From Luminiphilus syltensis NOR5-1B (GTDB lineage: Bacteria; Pseudomonadota; Gammaproteobacteria; Pseudomonadales; Halieaceae): a DNA stretch of 64,000 nt. How positions within the stretch are numbered: the first letter of the stretch is position 1; each line of letters begins with the position of its first letter. The stretch is taken from the NCBI RefSeq assembly GCF_000158175.1, contig NZ_DS999411.1:1150596-1214595 (forward strand), given 5' to 3'. The translations under genes and the position numbers were made by a program. The notes below the pieces were generated by a model that saw only the letters and a list, made by a program, of their open reading frames with translations, had not been told where the DNA came from and did no database searches. This document shows positions 33,791-42,258 of the stretch, one piece after another.

Positions 33791-34198
33791 ATGATTGACA
33801 ATAATGTGCTGGGTCTTTTTGATCGCTGGAACGCCGCCCTTGCCACCGGCAATCCGGATAACGTGGTCGCACTTTATGCGGAAGATGCGGTGCTGCTGCC
33901 GACGGTGTCCAACAAGGTGCGCCACAACCACGATGAGATTCGTGACTACTTTGTGGCGTTTCTGGCGAAGCAGCCACAGGGTGTGATTGATGAGTCCAAT
34001 GTGCGTCACCTGTCCAGGGATCTGGTGATTAACTCGGGCGTGTACACCTTCACCTTCGGCGATGGCGCAAGCGTTACCGCACGCTTCACCTATCTCTACA
34101 AGCGGGTCGATGGCGAGTGGAAGATCACCGAGCACCACAGCTCGGCAATGCCCGAGACTGTTACCGACGCACCTCAGCAGGATATCGCTGCCGCCTGA
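33791..34198 (+). CDS. SnoaL/CaMKII-association-like (DUF4440-type) protein
   Basis: A 135-residue NTF2-fold protein without signal peptide. The N-terminal helix FDRWNAALATGNPDNVVALYAEDAVLLPT and the end RFTYLYKRVDGEWKITEHHSSAMP are the SgcJ/EcaC or CaMKII-association-domain pattern. Such genes often follow SulP or carbonic-anhydrase genes, but their role is not established to my knowledge. An AGGAG-type site precedes the ATG and a terminator follows, so it ends the sulP operon. Confidence 0.8.
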   Translation: MIDNNVLGLFDRWNAALATGNPDNVVALYAEDAVLLPTVSNKVRHNHDEIRDYFVAFLAKQPQGVIDESNVRHLSRDLVINSGVYTFTFGDGASVTARFTYLYKRVDGEWKITEHHSSAMPETVTDAPQQDIAAA

Positions 34199-34240
34199 TT
34201 GGCTTAACTATCGCTGATCGAAACCCTCAGCGATCGCGAC

Positions 34241-34266
34241 AGCGCCCCTCGGAGGGCGCTTTTTTG
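34241..34266 (+). terminator. Rho-independent terminator of the sulP operon
   Basis: The stem AGCGCCC/GGGCGCT with a short loop is followed by six T. It lies about 40 nt behind the SnoaL-like gene and may also help to end transcription from epmB on the other strand. Confidence 0.85.
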
Positions 34267-34303
34267 TGCTCGGTATCGATTGTGTAGCGCCAGGCTATAG
34301 GCT

Positions 34304-35374
34304 TCAGCCAGCCAGCGTATCGAGCCCGTAAGTGGTTTTGCTGGGCAGGTCCGGCAATTCTCGGGCCAGCTTGGGTAGCAGGTACCCGGGTAGTTTTGCC
34401 GCCATTTGCCGATAGATCGCCAGTGCCTGTTCGTCGGCCACGGCAAAGTGACCGACACCGGCAACCGGGTCGAGCAGGTGCAGGTAATAGGGCAAAACGC
34501 CTGCCTCAAACAGGCGTTCACTCAGTGCAATCAGTACCGCCGGGTCATCGTTGACCCCGGCGAGGAGCACGCTTTGGTTCAGCAGTGTCAGGGAGGCCGG
34601 TCGCCAGCGCTGTAGTCGCTCTGTCAGCCCGGCATCGATTTCCGCCGGATGGTTGCCATGCAGTACCAGGCTGGTCGATAACCGCGAGGCATCCAGTCGT
34701 TCGGCCAGCGCCTCGGTCAGTCGGTCGGGGAGCACCACCGGCAGTCGCGAGTGGATGCGCAGCCGCGATAAGTGACCTAGCGACTCGAGGCGGTCAATAA
34801 GCCTACCCAGAGCAGCGTCATCGAGTATGAGCGGATCGCCGCCGCTGAGGATGACCTCGGTGACTTCAGGCTGCGAGGCCAGATAATCCATAGCCCGATC
34901 GAGGGCGCCCTCGTCCAGACGATTATCGGCATAGGGAAAGTGACGCCTGAAGCAGTAGCGGCAATGCACCGCGCAGGCCGCGGTGGGCATCAGTAATAGT
35001 CGACCCTGATACTTATGAACAATACCGGGAGTCGGGTTGGCATCGCGCTCCTGTAGCGGATCCTCAACATAGCCGGGCACATGCTGTTGCTCCGCCGATA
35101 CCGCCAGTACCTGCCTGAGTAGCGGATCATTGGGGTCACCCGGGCGCATACGATCGATAAAGCTTTGGGGTGCGCGCACGGGAAAATCCTGCGCCGCCCG
35201 CTCCGCGTCCTCGCCACGGGTTTTAGGTTCCCCGTGTTCAACGTCAGCCGGGGTCAGATTCAGGCTGTCGAGCAGGGCACTAACCGAGCGCACCGCGTTG
35301 CGCAGCTGGGTCTGCCAGGGTGCGGACTCCCGGGCGAGCAGGGCGTCCGCCGCCAGCGCGGTTTTTGCGGTCAT
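34304..35374 (-). CDS. epmB: EF-P beta-lysylation protein EpmB
   Basis: A 356-residue radical-SAM enzyme of the lysine 2,3-aminomutase family. The cluster motif is CAVHCRYCFRRHFPY near residue 125, followed by VILSGGDPLIL. EpmB turns alpha-lysine into beta-lysine for attachment to elongation factor P by EpmA. It is shorter than catabolic lysine aminomutases (over 410 residues) and lacks their C-terminal zinc region. The ATG at 35374 overlaps the upstream stop codon (TAATG), so it is cotranslated with the PuuB-like gene, an unusual partner. Confidence 0.9.
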   Translation of the reverse strand: MTAKTALAADALLARESAPWQTQLRNAVRSVSALLDSLNLTPADVEHGEPKTRGEDAERAAQDFPVRAPQSFIDRMRPGDPNDPLLRQVLAVSAEQQHVPGYVEDPLQERDANPTPGIVHKYQGRLLLMPTAACAVHCRYCFRRHFPYADNRLDEGALDRAMDYLASQPEVTEVILSGGDPLILDDAALGRLIDRLESLGHLSRLRIHSRLPVVLPDRLTEALAERLDASRLSTSLVLHGNHPAEIDAGLTERLQRWRPASLTLLNQSVLLAGVNDDPAVLIALSERLFEAGVLPYYLHLLDPVAGVGHFAVADEQALAIYRQMAAKLPGYLLPKLARELPDLPSKTTYGLDTLAG

Positions 35375-36663
35375 TAAACGCCGAGCTTGTCGCGCAGGCT
35401 GTAAAACAGCATACCCGCCACGAGTCCTGGCCAACGCAGCAGCGTACCGCCCGGAAAGCGGTGGGTAGGCACGGCGGCCATCCGATCGAAATCGGTGGTA
35501 TCGCCGTGAATGGCGTTGGCCAGTAATTTGCCCGCCAGGGTCGCCGTGGGCACTCCATGGCCTGAGAATCCGTGGGCATAAAACACGTTATGCCCCAGCC
35601 GGCCGAAATCGGGCATGCGATTCATGGTAATGCCGAGTGTGCCGCCCCAGCCGTAATCGATACGCGTATCCGCGAGCTCGGGGTAGATCTTGAGCATGTA
35701 GGGGCGAACAAAATTTTTGATGTCGGCGGGGAATTGCTTGGTATAAGTCTCGCCGCCACCAAAAATGATGCGATTGTCGGCCGAGCGCTTCCAGTAGTTG
35801 ATGACAAACAGTGTGTCCGACATCGATGTATTGTCTTTGATCAGACGCTCGCACACCGCATCGGGCAAAGGCTCGGTGGCGATGACAAAATTGTTGATCG
35901 GCATGATGTTACCGGCGATTCGCGGTTCGAGCGTGCCGAGATAGCCGTTACAACCCAGCACCATTTTTTGGGCCTTTACGCTGCCCGAGTCGGTGCGGAT
36001 ACTGACGAGGGGCCCTTCTTCGTAACCGAGCACGCGGCTGCCCTCATGAATCTTGACCCCCAATTCGGCGGCGACTCGCGCCAGACCGGCGGCGTATTTC
36101 AGGGGGTGCAAATGCCGGGAGCCCCAATCGAGCGTGCCGCCGTGACAGCCCCGGGCGCTGGTGCGCTCGGCGACCTGTTCCTTGTTGAGGTAGGCAATCT
36201 GGTCGTAACCGTAATGATCGCGCAGGTGGGCAACTTCCTCTTCAAGCTCGGCGGCGTGACCGGCACGGGAGGCGACGTGCAGGCAGCCGTGGCCCCATTC
36301 ACAGTCGATCCCGTGGGTATCGATCAGTTCCCCTACCAGTGACACGGCGTCGAGGCCCAGTTGCCACAGGTCCTTGGCTGCGCTTTCCCCCACCCATTTT
36401 TCCAGATCGTCCTGGCCGGCACGCTGGCCGGTACCCACATGACCGCCATTGCGGCCCGAGGCACCCCAACCGACGCGATTGGCCTCGAGAAGCGTGACCT
36501 GGTAACCGAGCTTGCGCAGGTGGATGGCGCTCGACAGGCCGGTATAGCCACCGCCTATGACGCAAACGTCGGTGCTCACCTCCCCCGAAAGGGGTGGAAA
36601 ATCGGACAGGTCTGCGGTTGACGCCGCATACCAGGAGTCGGGATGCTGTTCGTAAGTGGTCAT
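35374..36663 (-). CDS. puuB: Gamma-glutamylputrescine oxidase (PuuB family)
   Basis: A 429-residue DadA-like FAD oxidoreductase. The N-terminal HPDSWYAAS motif and the FAD site VCVIGGGYTGLSSAIHL, then GASGRNGGHVG, are typical of PuuB-type enzymes. They oxidise gamma-glutamylated polyamines to the aldehyde. The start is the ATG at 36663. The divergent gene encodes the matching gamma-glutamylpolyamine synthetase. Substrate identity within the amine family is inferred from this pair. Confidence 0.82.
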   Translation of the reverse strand: MTTYEQHPDSWYAASTADLSDFPPLSGEVSTDVCVIGGGYTGLSSAIHLRKLGYQVTLLEANRVGWGASGRNGGHVGTGQRAGQDDLEKWVGESAAKDLWQLGLDAVSLVGELIDTHGIDCEWGHGCLHVASRAGHAAELEEEVAHLRDHYGYDQIAYLNKEQVAERTSARGCHGGTLDWGSRHLHPLKYAAGLARVAAELGVKIHEGSRVLGYEEGPLVSIRTDSGSVKAQKMVLGCNGYLGTLEPRIAGNIMPINNFVIATEPLPDAVCERLIKDNTSMSDTLFVINYWKRSADNRIIFGGGETYTKQFPADIKNFVRPYMLKIYPELADTRIDYGWGGTLGITMNRMPDFGRLGHNVFYAHGFSGHGVPTATLAGKLLANAIHGDTTDFDRMAAVPTHRFPGGTLLRWPGLVAGMLFYSLRDKLGV

Positions 36664-36746
36664 GAGCGTATTATGCCGCTTGCCGGTGGCCTTGTGCCAA
36701 CCCATACTGAAAGTGACCAGGTGGACACGACGAAAAGTGACTAATT

Positions 36747-38183
36747 ATGAGTAGCGATGAAAGTGGCAGTGCCACCGATAGTGACGGCATTACGGTTTAT
36801 TTCCCCGAAGATACCTTCGACAGCGATCTGATCCCGGTGGGTGACACCGAAGCCATCTCGAAATGGCTCGAGGAGCACAAGATCTCGGAGGTCGAGTGTC
36901 TGGTGCCCGATGTCACCGGCAATGCACGGGGCAAATTCATCCCCGCCTATCAGTTTATTACCGAGCGGGACCACAAGCTCCCCGAGAGCATCATGGTCCA
37001 GACCGTCACCGGTGAGTACACCGATGACCACTGGGATTTTGTCGAGCCCACCGACACCGACATGATTCTGCGCCCGGATGCGAGCACTCTGCGCATGGTG
37101 CCCTGGGCCCGGGAACCGACCGCCCAGGTGATCGCCGATTGCTACAAGCCCAACGGCGATCCGCACCCGCTGTCCAGCCGCAATGTACTGCGCTATGTGC
37201 TGTCGCTCTACGAGGAGGCCGGTCTCAAACCCATTCTTGCACCGGAGGTGGAGTTTTATCTGGTGCACAAAAATACCGATCCGGATTACGAGCTGATTCC
37301 CCCCAAGGGCCGCTCGGGGCGTCGGGAATCGGCGCGCCTTTCTTACAGCATCGATGCCGTGGCGGAATTCGAGGACTTCGTCGAAGACATGTACGACTAC
37401 GCCGATGCCCAGGAATTGAACCTCGATACCCTGATTCACGAGAACGGCGCGGCGCAGATGGAGGTGAACTTCAATCACGGCGATCCGCTGAGCCTTGCCG
37501 ACCAGGTGTTTGCCTTCAAACGCACCGTCCGCGAGACCGCGCTGCAGCACGACATGTACGCCACCTTTATGGCGCGGCCGATGCAGAAAGAGCCGGGCAG
37601 TGCACTACACCTGCACCAGAGCGTTATTGATATCGCCACCGGGAAGAATATTTTCTGCAGCGAAGCCGGCAAGCCCACCGCGGCGATGATGCACTTTATC
37701 GGCGGTCTTCAACGTTACACCCCCGAGTTGATCAGTTTTTACGCGCCCAACGTCAATTCTTACCGTCGCTTGGCACCGGATATTTCAGCGCCGATCAACC
37801 TGAGCTGGGGCTTTGACAACCGAACCACCGCGTTCCGGGTGCCCAACAGCGATGCTGCCAATCTGCGTATCGAGAACCGCTTCCCCGGCGCCGACGCCAA
37901 CCCCTATCTGGCCATTACGGCATCGCTGGCGAGTGGTCTTCTGGGGATGCGCCAGAAGCTCGACCCGACACCGCCACATCGTGGCACGGCTAACGACGAT
38001 GCCGTTGTCCTCGCGCGAACCCTCGAGGAAGGCGTGCGACGACTCAACGATACCCCCGAGCTGCAGGCCATGATTGGCGAGTTGTTTATGCGTGCTTATG
38101 CCGCCGTGAAGCTCGATGAGTTTGAAGAATTCAACCGGGTGATCAGCCGCTGGGAACGCGAGCACCTGCTGCTACAGGTATAA
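36747..38183 (+). CDS. puuA: Gamma-glutamylputrescine synthetase-like protein (glutamine synthetase family)
   Basis: A 478-residue glutamine synthetase homologue of the PuuA class, ligating glutamate to an amine. The N-terminal beta-grasp domain contains VTGNARGKFIPA. Catalytic-domain features are APEVEFYLV, ENGAAQMEVNFNH, GSALHLHQSV and the C-terminal NLRIENRFPGADANPYLAI. It lacks the adenylylation loop of GlnA. It is divergent from puuB with an 83-bp gap and is followed 2 bp later by a membrane protein gene. Confidence 0.85.
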   Translation: MSSDESGSATDSDGITVYFPEDTFDSDLIPVGDTEAISKWLEEHKISEVECLVPDVTGNARGKFIPAYQFITERDHKLPESIMVQTVTGEYTDDHWDFVEPTDTDMILRPDASTLRMVPWAREPTAQVIADCYKPNGDPHPLSSRNVLRYVLSLYEEAGLKPILAPEVEFYLVHKNTDPDYELIPPKGRSGRRESARLSYSIDAVAEFEDFVEDMYDYADAQELNLDTLIHENGAAQMEVNFNHGDPLSLADQVFAFKRTVRETALQHDMYATFMARPMQKEPGSALHLHQSVIDIATGKNIFCSEAGKPTAAMMHFIGGLQRYTPELISFYAPNVNSYRRLAPDISAPINLSWGFDNRTTAFRVPNSDAANLRIENRFPGADANPYLAITASLASGLLGMRQKLDPTPPHRGTANDDAVVLARTLEEGVRRLNDTPELQAMIGELFMRAYAAVKLDEFEEFNRVISRWEREHLLLQV

Positions 38184-38185
38184 CC

Positions 38186-39046
38186 ATGACGAGCGACAGC
38201 GAAACGATTTCCCCCTGGGCACCCGGAGGCTGGCGCCACCGCACTTTTCAGGCGGTAAAATATTTCGTCTATCTGGCGCTGGGCTTTAATATCTACCTGT
38301 TTTTGCAGCAGGAGACGGCCACGGCCGCCCACAGTGGCAGCAGTGAATGGACCGTGACGTCGGTCATCGCCATGTTCTCGGCCACTATCGATACCATCGC
38401 CTGGGTTGTGCTGCTGCTGTTGTTTGAGCTGGAGACCGCGGTGCTTCCCGACGAAAAACTGGTCGGCGGCACCAAGTTGAGTATCCACACGGTTCGTCTG
38501 TTATGCGGCCTTCTAATTATTTTCGCCGCCTTCGGCTACTACGCGGAGTGGATAGCGCTGTTGGACGGGTCCCCTATTGTCGGCAGTGCCTGCGAACTTG
38601 TCGGCCAGGACTGGTCGCTGATGCTAAAGTTCGACGATTTTGCCGAGCTATCGGCCACGAATTGCGACGGCACGGCGATGGTCAATCTGACCAATCTCGA
38701 TCAGGTGGTCGCCAGTGAATTCACTCACGATGCGGCAAAAATGCTGGCGTCGGTGGATCTGATCAATGCGGCGGCCTGGATACTGATTGTCATCATGCTC
38801 GAAATAGAGGTGCGCCTGCAGCTCAAGGGTGGCGTACCCGCGCGCGTATTGCCGGTGATGAATACCGCAAAAATAGTGCTGTATGGAACGCTGTTATGGG
38901 CGGCGGTGTACTGGGGTTTCCGCGGTGATTTTCTCGATTTCTGGGATGCGGCGTTGTGGCTGTTTGCGTTTGTGTTTATCGAACTCAATGTATTCGAGTG
39001 GCAAAACGAGATAGGCGCGAAAAGCCACGAGGAGATTACCGACTGA
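38186..39046 (+). CDS. Unknown six-helix membrane protein behind puuA
   Basis: A 286-residue protein I do not recognise. It has about six hydrophobic segments, near residues 24–42, 62–85, 103–122, 190–208, 226–245 and 252–272. A soluble loop of about 60 residues after helix 3 holds two cysteines (SACEL and NCDG) that could pair in the periplasm. The last segment is rich in aromatic and acidic residues (FIELNVFEW). It starts 2 bp after puuA, so it is cotranscribed and may serve the same polyamine-linked process. No transporter signature is visible. Confidence 0.75.
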   Translation: MTSDSETISPWAPGGWRHRTFQAVKYFVYLALGFNIYLFLQQETATAAHSGSSEWTVTSVIAMFSATIDTIAWVVLLLLFELETAVLPDEKLVGGTKLSIHTVRLLCGLLIIFAAFGYYAEWIALLDGSPIVGSACELVGQDWSLMLKFDDFAELSATNCDGTAMVNLTNLDQVVASEFTHDAAKMLASVDLINAAAWILIVIMLEIEVRLQLKGGVPARVLPVMNTAKIVLYGTLLWAAVYWGFRGDFLDFWDAALWLFAFVFIELNVFEWQNEIGAKSHEEITD

Positions 39047-39081
39047 CCTTTCGCCGCTGGGGTCGGGCGATGGCCTAACGC

Positions 39082-39309
39082 TCAGAGGTCGTCAAAGTCG
39101 AAGTCGTAATCACCCAGCTCTTCGCGGAGGCGCAAGGCTTCCAACCGCGCTTCGGCACGACGACGTTTGACGGCGAGCTCCGCCTGCTCCGATCGCCCCG
39201 AAGCGGTCACCACCTCTTCGAATTCATCCTCGAGCATCTCGCCCACTGTGACGTCGAAGAAGTCGTCAAACGCGTCTTCGTTCGACGCTTCCTGTTTACG
39301 CTCACCCAT
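39082..39309 (-). CDS. Small acidic protein (PA3496-like)
   Basis: A 75-residue, very acidic soluble protein. The central helix RRRAEARLEALRLREEL and the end YDFDFDDL resemble the PA3496 family, a small putative envelope-integrity protein of pseudomonads. The N-terminal part (DAFDDFFDVTVGEMLEDEFEEV) is not familiar. A purine-rich AGGTGA-type site precedes the ATG. The annotation rests on pattern memory only. Confidence 0.55.
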   Translation of the reverse strand: MGERKQEASNEDAFDDFFDVTVGEMLEDEFEEVVTASGRSEQAELAVKRRRAEARLEALRLREELGDYDFDFDDL

Positions 39310-39642
39310 AAATCACCTCCCGATGATTCAGAACAAGTCCACGCCGACAAAACCCTGTCAGCCCTAATCGCGAGTTAGCGCCGAGTCGTGCGCTATGGCT
39401 ACGATTATTTTGGAATTGCGTCGATGATTTTTAATAACTATTAAAAAATATGGCGGCCCGCCGACAGAAAGCCCTCCCTGGCCACGGATGGAGTTGATCC
39501 GCGTCTGTTACCGAATCCCTCGGTGCGGCGGGCCGCCACCCTGGGGATTGCAAACGCCGTGCCAGAAACTAGGGCACGAGTTTTTGCGGGCTCGGCGGGT
39601 ATTCACCGGCAGGGTTCGCGGAATGGACGCGTCCAGCGAGGG
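39310..39642. other. Non-coding stretch with a 13-bp inverted repeat
   Basis: No gene is supported here. TGGCGGCCCGCCG at 39451–39463 is repeated in inverse orientation at 39526–39538, 62 bp apart and perfect over 13 bp. A short AT-rich block (39431–39450) precedes it. The repeat could form a long hairpin behind the end of the convergent-side genes. No T-run follows. Confidence 0.55.
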
Positions 39643-40152
39643 TTATTGGGCGTCCACCAGCGCGGTGATCTGTCCAGCGAGCGTCTCGGCGGGGGTGTTG
39701 TCTACATCCACGGTGATATCGGCGTACTGCTCGTAGAGCGGAATACGCTCGCTGTAAATATCAGCCAGGGTTTCGTCGGCGCCCGAGGCAATGCCGCGGT
39801 CGGGAGCGAGGGAGATTCGGTATTCCACGGTCACGTAGGTGGCGCGCAGGTAGACCACGGTGGAGACTTTTTTCAGGCGCTCCATGGCGGTGGGGCTATA
39901 GACCACCGAGCCGCCGGTCGAGATCACGCTGGGGCCGATGGGCATATCGAGCAGCACCTGTTCTTCGATACGGCGCAGGTTGTGGTGATCGCTGGCGGCA
40001 ATGATCTCGGCGAGGGTGGCGTGCTCCCGGGTCTGGATCAGCAAATCGGTGTCGATGAACTCGAGCCCGAGACGTTTCGCCAGCAAAACGCCTACCGTAC
40101 TTTTGCCGCTGCCGGGAAACCCAATCAGGCTAATCACGTGGTCGCTGCTCAT
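39643..40152 (-). CDS. Second, divergent shikimate kinase-like protein
   Basis: A 169-residue P-loop kinase with GFPGSGKST, the shikimate-type DTD, RRIEEQVL and RIPLYEQYADITVDV. Two positions differ from canonical enzymes. The TGGG loop reads STGGSVV, and the lid DRPLL is replaced by DRGIASGADE. The gene has a GGAGACAG site before its ATG and stands divergent from gcvT. It could be an AroL-type isoenzyme with altered kinetics or a kinase for a related polyol. The standard aroK is at 9924–10478. Confidence 0.8.
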   Translation of the reverse strand: MSSDHVISLIGFPGSGKSTVGVLLAKRLGLEFIDTDLLIQTREHATLAEIIAASDHHNLRRIEEQVLLDMPIGPSVISTGGSVVYSPTAMERLKKVSTVVYLRATYVTVEYRISLAPDRGIASGADETLADIYSERIPLYEQYADITVDVDNTPAETLAGQITALVDAQ

Positions 40153-40243
40153 CTCTGTCTCCGTTTGCCAGTCGTCACTCTAGCGCGGCGCTTGTTCTCG
40201 GGCCAGCCACTGCGCAGAATAGGCGCCGATTCAGGAGATGCCC

Positions 40244-41353
40244 ATGACCTTGCTGCAAACCCCTTTAACGCCGTTACACCGTGAACTCGGTGCCAAACTG
40301 GTGCCCTTCGCCGGCTACGAAATGCCGGTGCAGTTCAGTGACGGTATCCTCAAGGAGCATCGGCACACCCGCGAAGCGGCGGGTTTGTTCGACGTCAGCC
40401 ACATGGGGCAGGTGGTGATCCGCGGTGATGTCGCTACCGCCGAGCTTGAAGCGCTCGTGCCCGCAGACCTCGCGGCGCTGCCAGACCATCACGCGGTGTA
40501 TTCGCTGCTGCTCAATCAAGAGGGCGGCGTGCTTGATGATCTGATCATCACCCGTTGGGCCGACGACAGCTTTTTTCTGGTGGTCAACGCCGACTGCAAG
40601 GTAGCCGACGTGGACCATCTGCGGGCGCACCTGCCGGGATGCTCGCTGGAGGTGCTCGAGAATCGCGCACTGCTCGCGGTGCAGGGTCCGCGGGCCCGGG
40701 AGGTGCTGTCTGCATTGTGCCCCGACGCGGCCGAGCTTGTATTTATGACCGGCGTTGAGGCGGCTATCGATGGTGTCCCGGTTTATGTGTCGTGTTGCGG
40801 CTACACCGGGGAAGACGGCTTTGAACTGTCGATCCCGGCGGCGGAGGCGGAGCGTTTGGCGACATTACTGCTCGATCAGCCGGGGGTCGCACCGATTGGT
40901 CTCGGCGCCCGGGACTCGCTGCGTCTCGAGGCCGGGTTATGTCTGTACGGCCACGAGTTGAGCGCCAGCATTACTCCGATTCAGGCGGGTCTCAAATGGG
41001 CCATCGCCAAAGCCCGACGCGTCGATGGCGCGCGACCCGGTGGCTATCCCGGCGCCCAGATCATCAACCGCCAGTGGCGGGAGGGGATCGGCGAACGCCG
41101 GGTCGGGTTGCGGGTGAAAGGCAAACGCCCGGTGCGCGACGGCCAGCTGGTGTGCGACCAGAGCGGCCAGGCTATCGGTCGCATCAGTTCGTCGGCCTTT
41201 GGCGCCAGCGTGGGTGCGCCCATAGCGATGGCGTTTGTCGCGGTCGACCACGCCACCGCGGGGACCCTGGTGCAGGTCGACGTGCGGGGGAAGATAGTGA
41301 TGGCGGAAGTGGTTCCGATGCCCTTTGTGCCCCCGCGCTATTACCGGGGATAA
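40244..41353 (+). CDS. gcvT: Glycine cleavage system aminomethyltransferase (T protein)
   Basis: A 369-residue GcvT that transfers the aminomethyl carbon to tetrahydrofolate. Seen are FAGYEMPVQF, the segment FDVSHMGQVVIRG, ALLAVQGP, SCCGYTGEDGFELS and LGARDSLRLEAGLCLYGHE. AGGAG at 40233–40237 touches the ATG at 40238, so the ATG at 40244, 6 nt away, is the more likely start. gcvH and gcvP are not adjacent. Confidence 0.93.
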   Translation: MTLLQTPLTPLHRELGAKLVPFAGYEMPVQFSDGILKEHRHTREAAGLFDVSHMGQVVIRGDVATAELEALVPADLAALPDHHAVYSLLLNQEGGVLDDLIITRWADDSFFLVVNADCKVADVDHLRAHLPGCSLEVLENRALLAVQGPRAREVLSALCPDAAELVFMTGVEAAIDGVPVYVSCCGYTGEDGFELSIPAAEAERLATLLLDQPGVAPIGLGARDSLRLEAGLCLYGHELSASITPIQAGLKWAIAKARRVDGARPGGYPGAQIINRQWREGIGERRVGLRVKGKRPVRDGQLVCDQSGQAIGRISSSAFGASVGAPIAMAFVAVDHATAGTLVQVDVRGKIVMAEVVPMPFVPPRYYRG

Positions 41354-41372
41354 GCGGGCCCTTGGGTCTTGT

Positions 41373-41924
41373 TCAGTGCGCCCAGGCGCGGTCGGCGCGA
41401 AACTGCTGCGACAGATACTCCATCTGATCCGCCATCACCCGATCTTTGGCGAGAAAGTGCCATTCGTGGGAGTTGGGTCTGAACGGTACCGCAAGCAGGG
41501 GCATCCCGGCCTCTTCCGGGGTGCGGTTGTCTTTGGCCCAGTTGCAGCGCCGACAGGCGGCCACCACGTTTTCCCAGCGATTATCACCGCCGCGGGAGAC
41601 CGGTAGAACATGGTCGCGGGTCAGCTCGCTGCGTGAAAACTGCTGGCCACAGTAGAGGCAGCGATGGTCATCGCGGCGAAACAGGGTTCGGTTGCACAAA
41701 GGGGGTGTAAAACCACCGCGGACGCGGCCATCGATGGCAATAATGGGTTGCAAAACGATCTGCGAGCGCTCGCCGCTGCAGCGTTGAATACCACCGTAGA
41801 CGGGCGGCAGTGCGTCGCCGATGCCAAAGAGGACATCGCCTCGGGCATAGGCCGTCACGGCTTCGTGCAGGGTAAGCCAGCCTCGGGGCTGACCAGCCAC
41901 ATCCAATTTCAGGATTGCGTGCAT
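41373..41924 (-). CDS. HNH endonuclease domain protein
   Basis: A 183-residue protein from the ATG at 41924. The C-terminal half holds an HNH domain with a CxxC zinc pair (CLYCGQQF), TRDHVLPVSRGGDNRWENVVAACRRCNWAKDNR and a second CxxC. The N-terminal half (MHAILKLDVAGQPRGW onward) is the one seen in widespread chromosomal HNH proteins next to housekeeping genes. Those are not restriction enzymes or intron nucleases, and their role is unknown to me. Confidence 0.85.
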   Translation of the reverse strand: MHAILKLDVAGQPRGWLTLHEAVTAYARGDVLFGIGDALPPVYGGIQRCSGERSQIVLQPIIAIDGRVRGGFTPPLCNRTLFRRDDHRCLYCGQQFSRSELTRDHVLPVSRGGDNRWENVVAACRRCNWAKDNRTPEEAGMPLLAVPFRPNSHEWHFLAKDRVMADQMEYLSQQFRADRAWAH

Positions 41925-42151
41925 CGGTCTCGCTCGTCCGGTTTTGCTTAAGCTACTGAAAAACGCAGGCTGTGACAATTACTCTTGCCCATTCCAGCAC
42001 AAGTAGAGTAATTGGGCCATAAACACAGGCCAGTTGATGGGTCTTCAAGGTTCGTTTTTGCCGCCAATCTGTTATAAACGCTGTGCTTGTTTGCTCTGAC
42101 TACGAACATAACAACAGGTGGGTAAACAGCAGCGAGTGAGGAAGGCGTGAA

Positions 42152-42175
42152 TTGCCGATGTTTTACAATCGGCAA
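42152..42175. promoter_or_regulatory. Perfect 8-bp inverted repeat upstream of a TonB receptor
   Basis: TTGCCGAT and ATCGGCAA are separated by 8 nt in the 334-bp gap between the HNH gene and the receptor start at 42259. The symmetry suits a dimeric regulator's operator or a small hairpin. Nothing else in the gap is recognisable. Confidence 0.45.
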
Positions 42176-42258
42176 CACACGTTGCCAACGCTCGTCGACC
42201 GTAGGTCCCCAAAGCGGCGTAATCCGCGAAACACGATGCAGTGACAGGAGTTTCCCCG

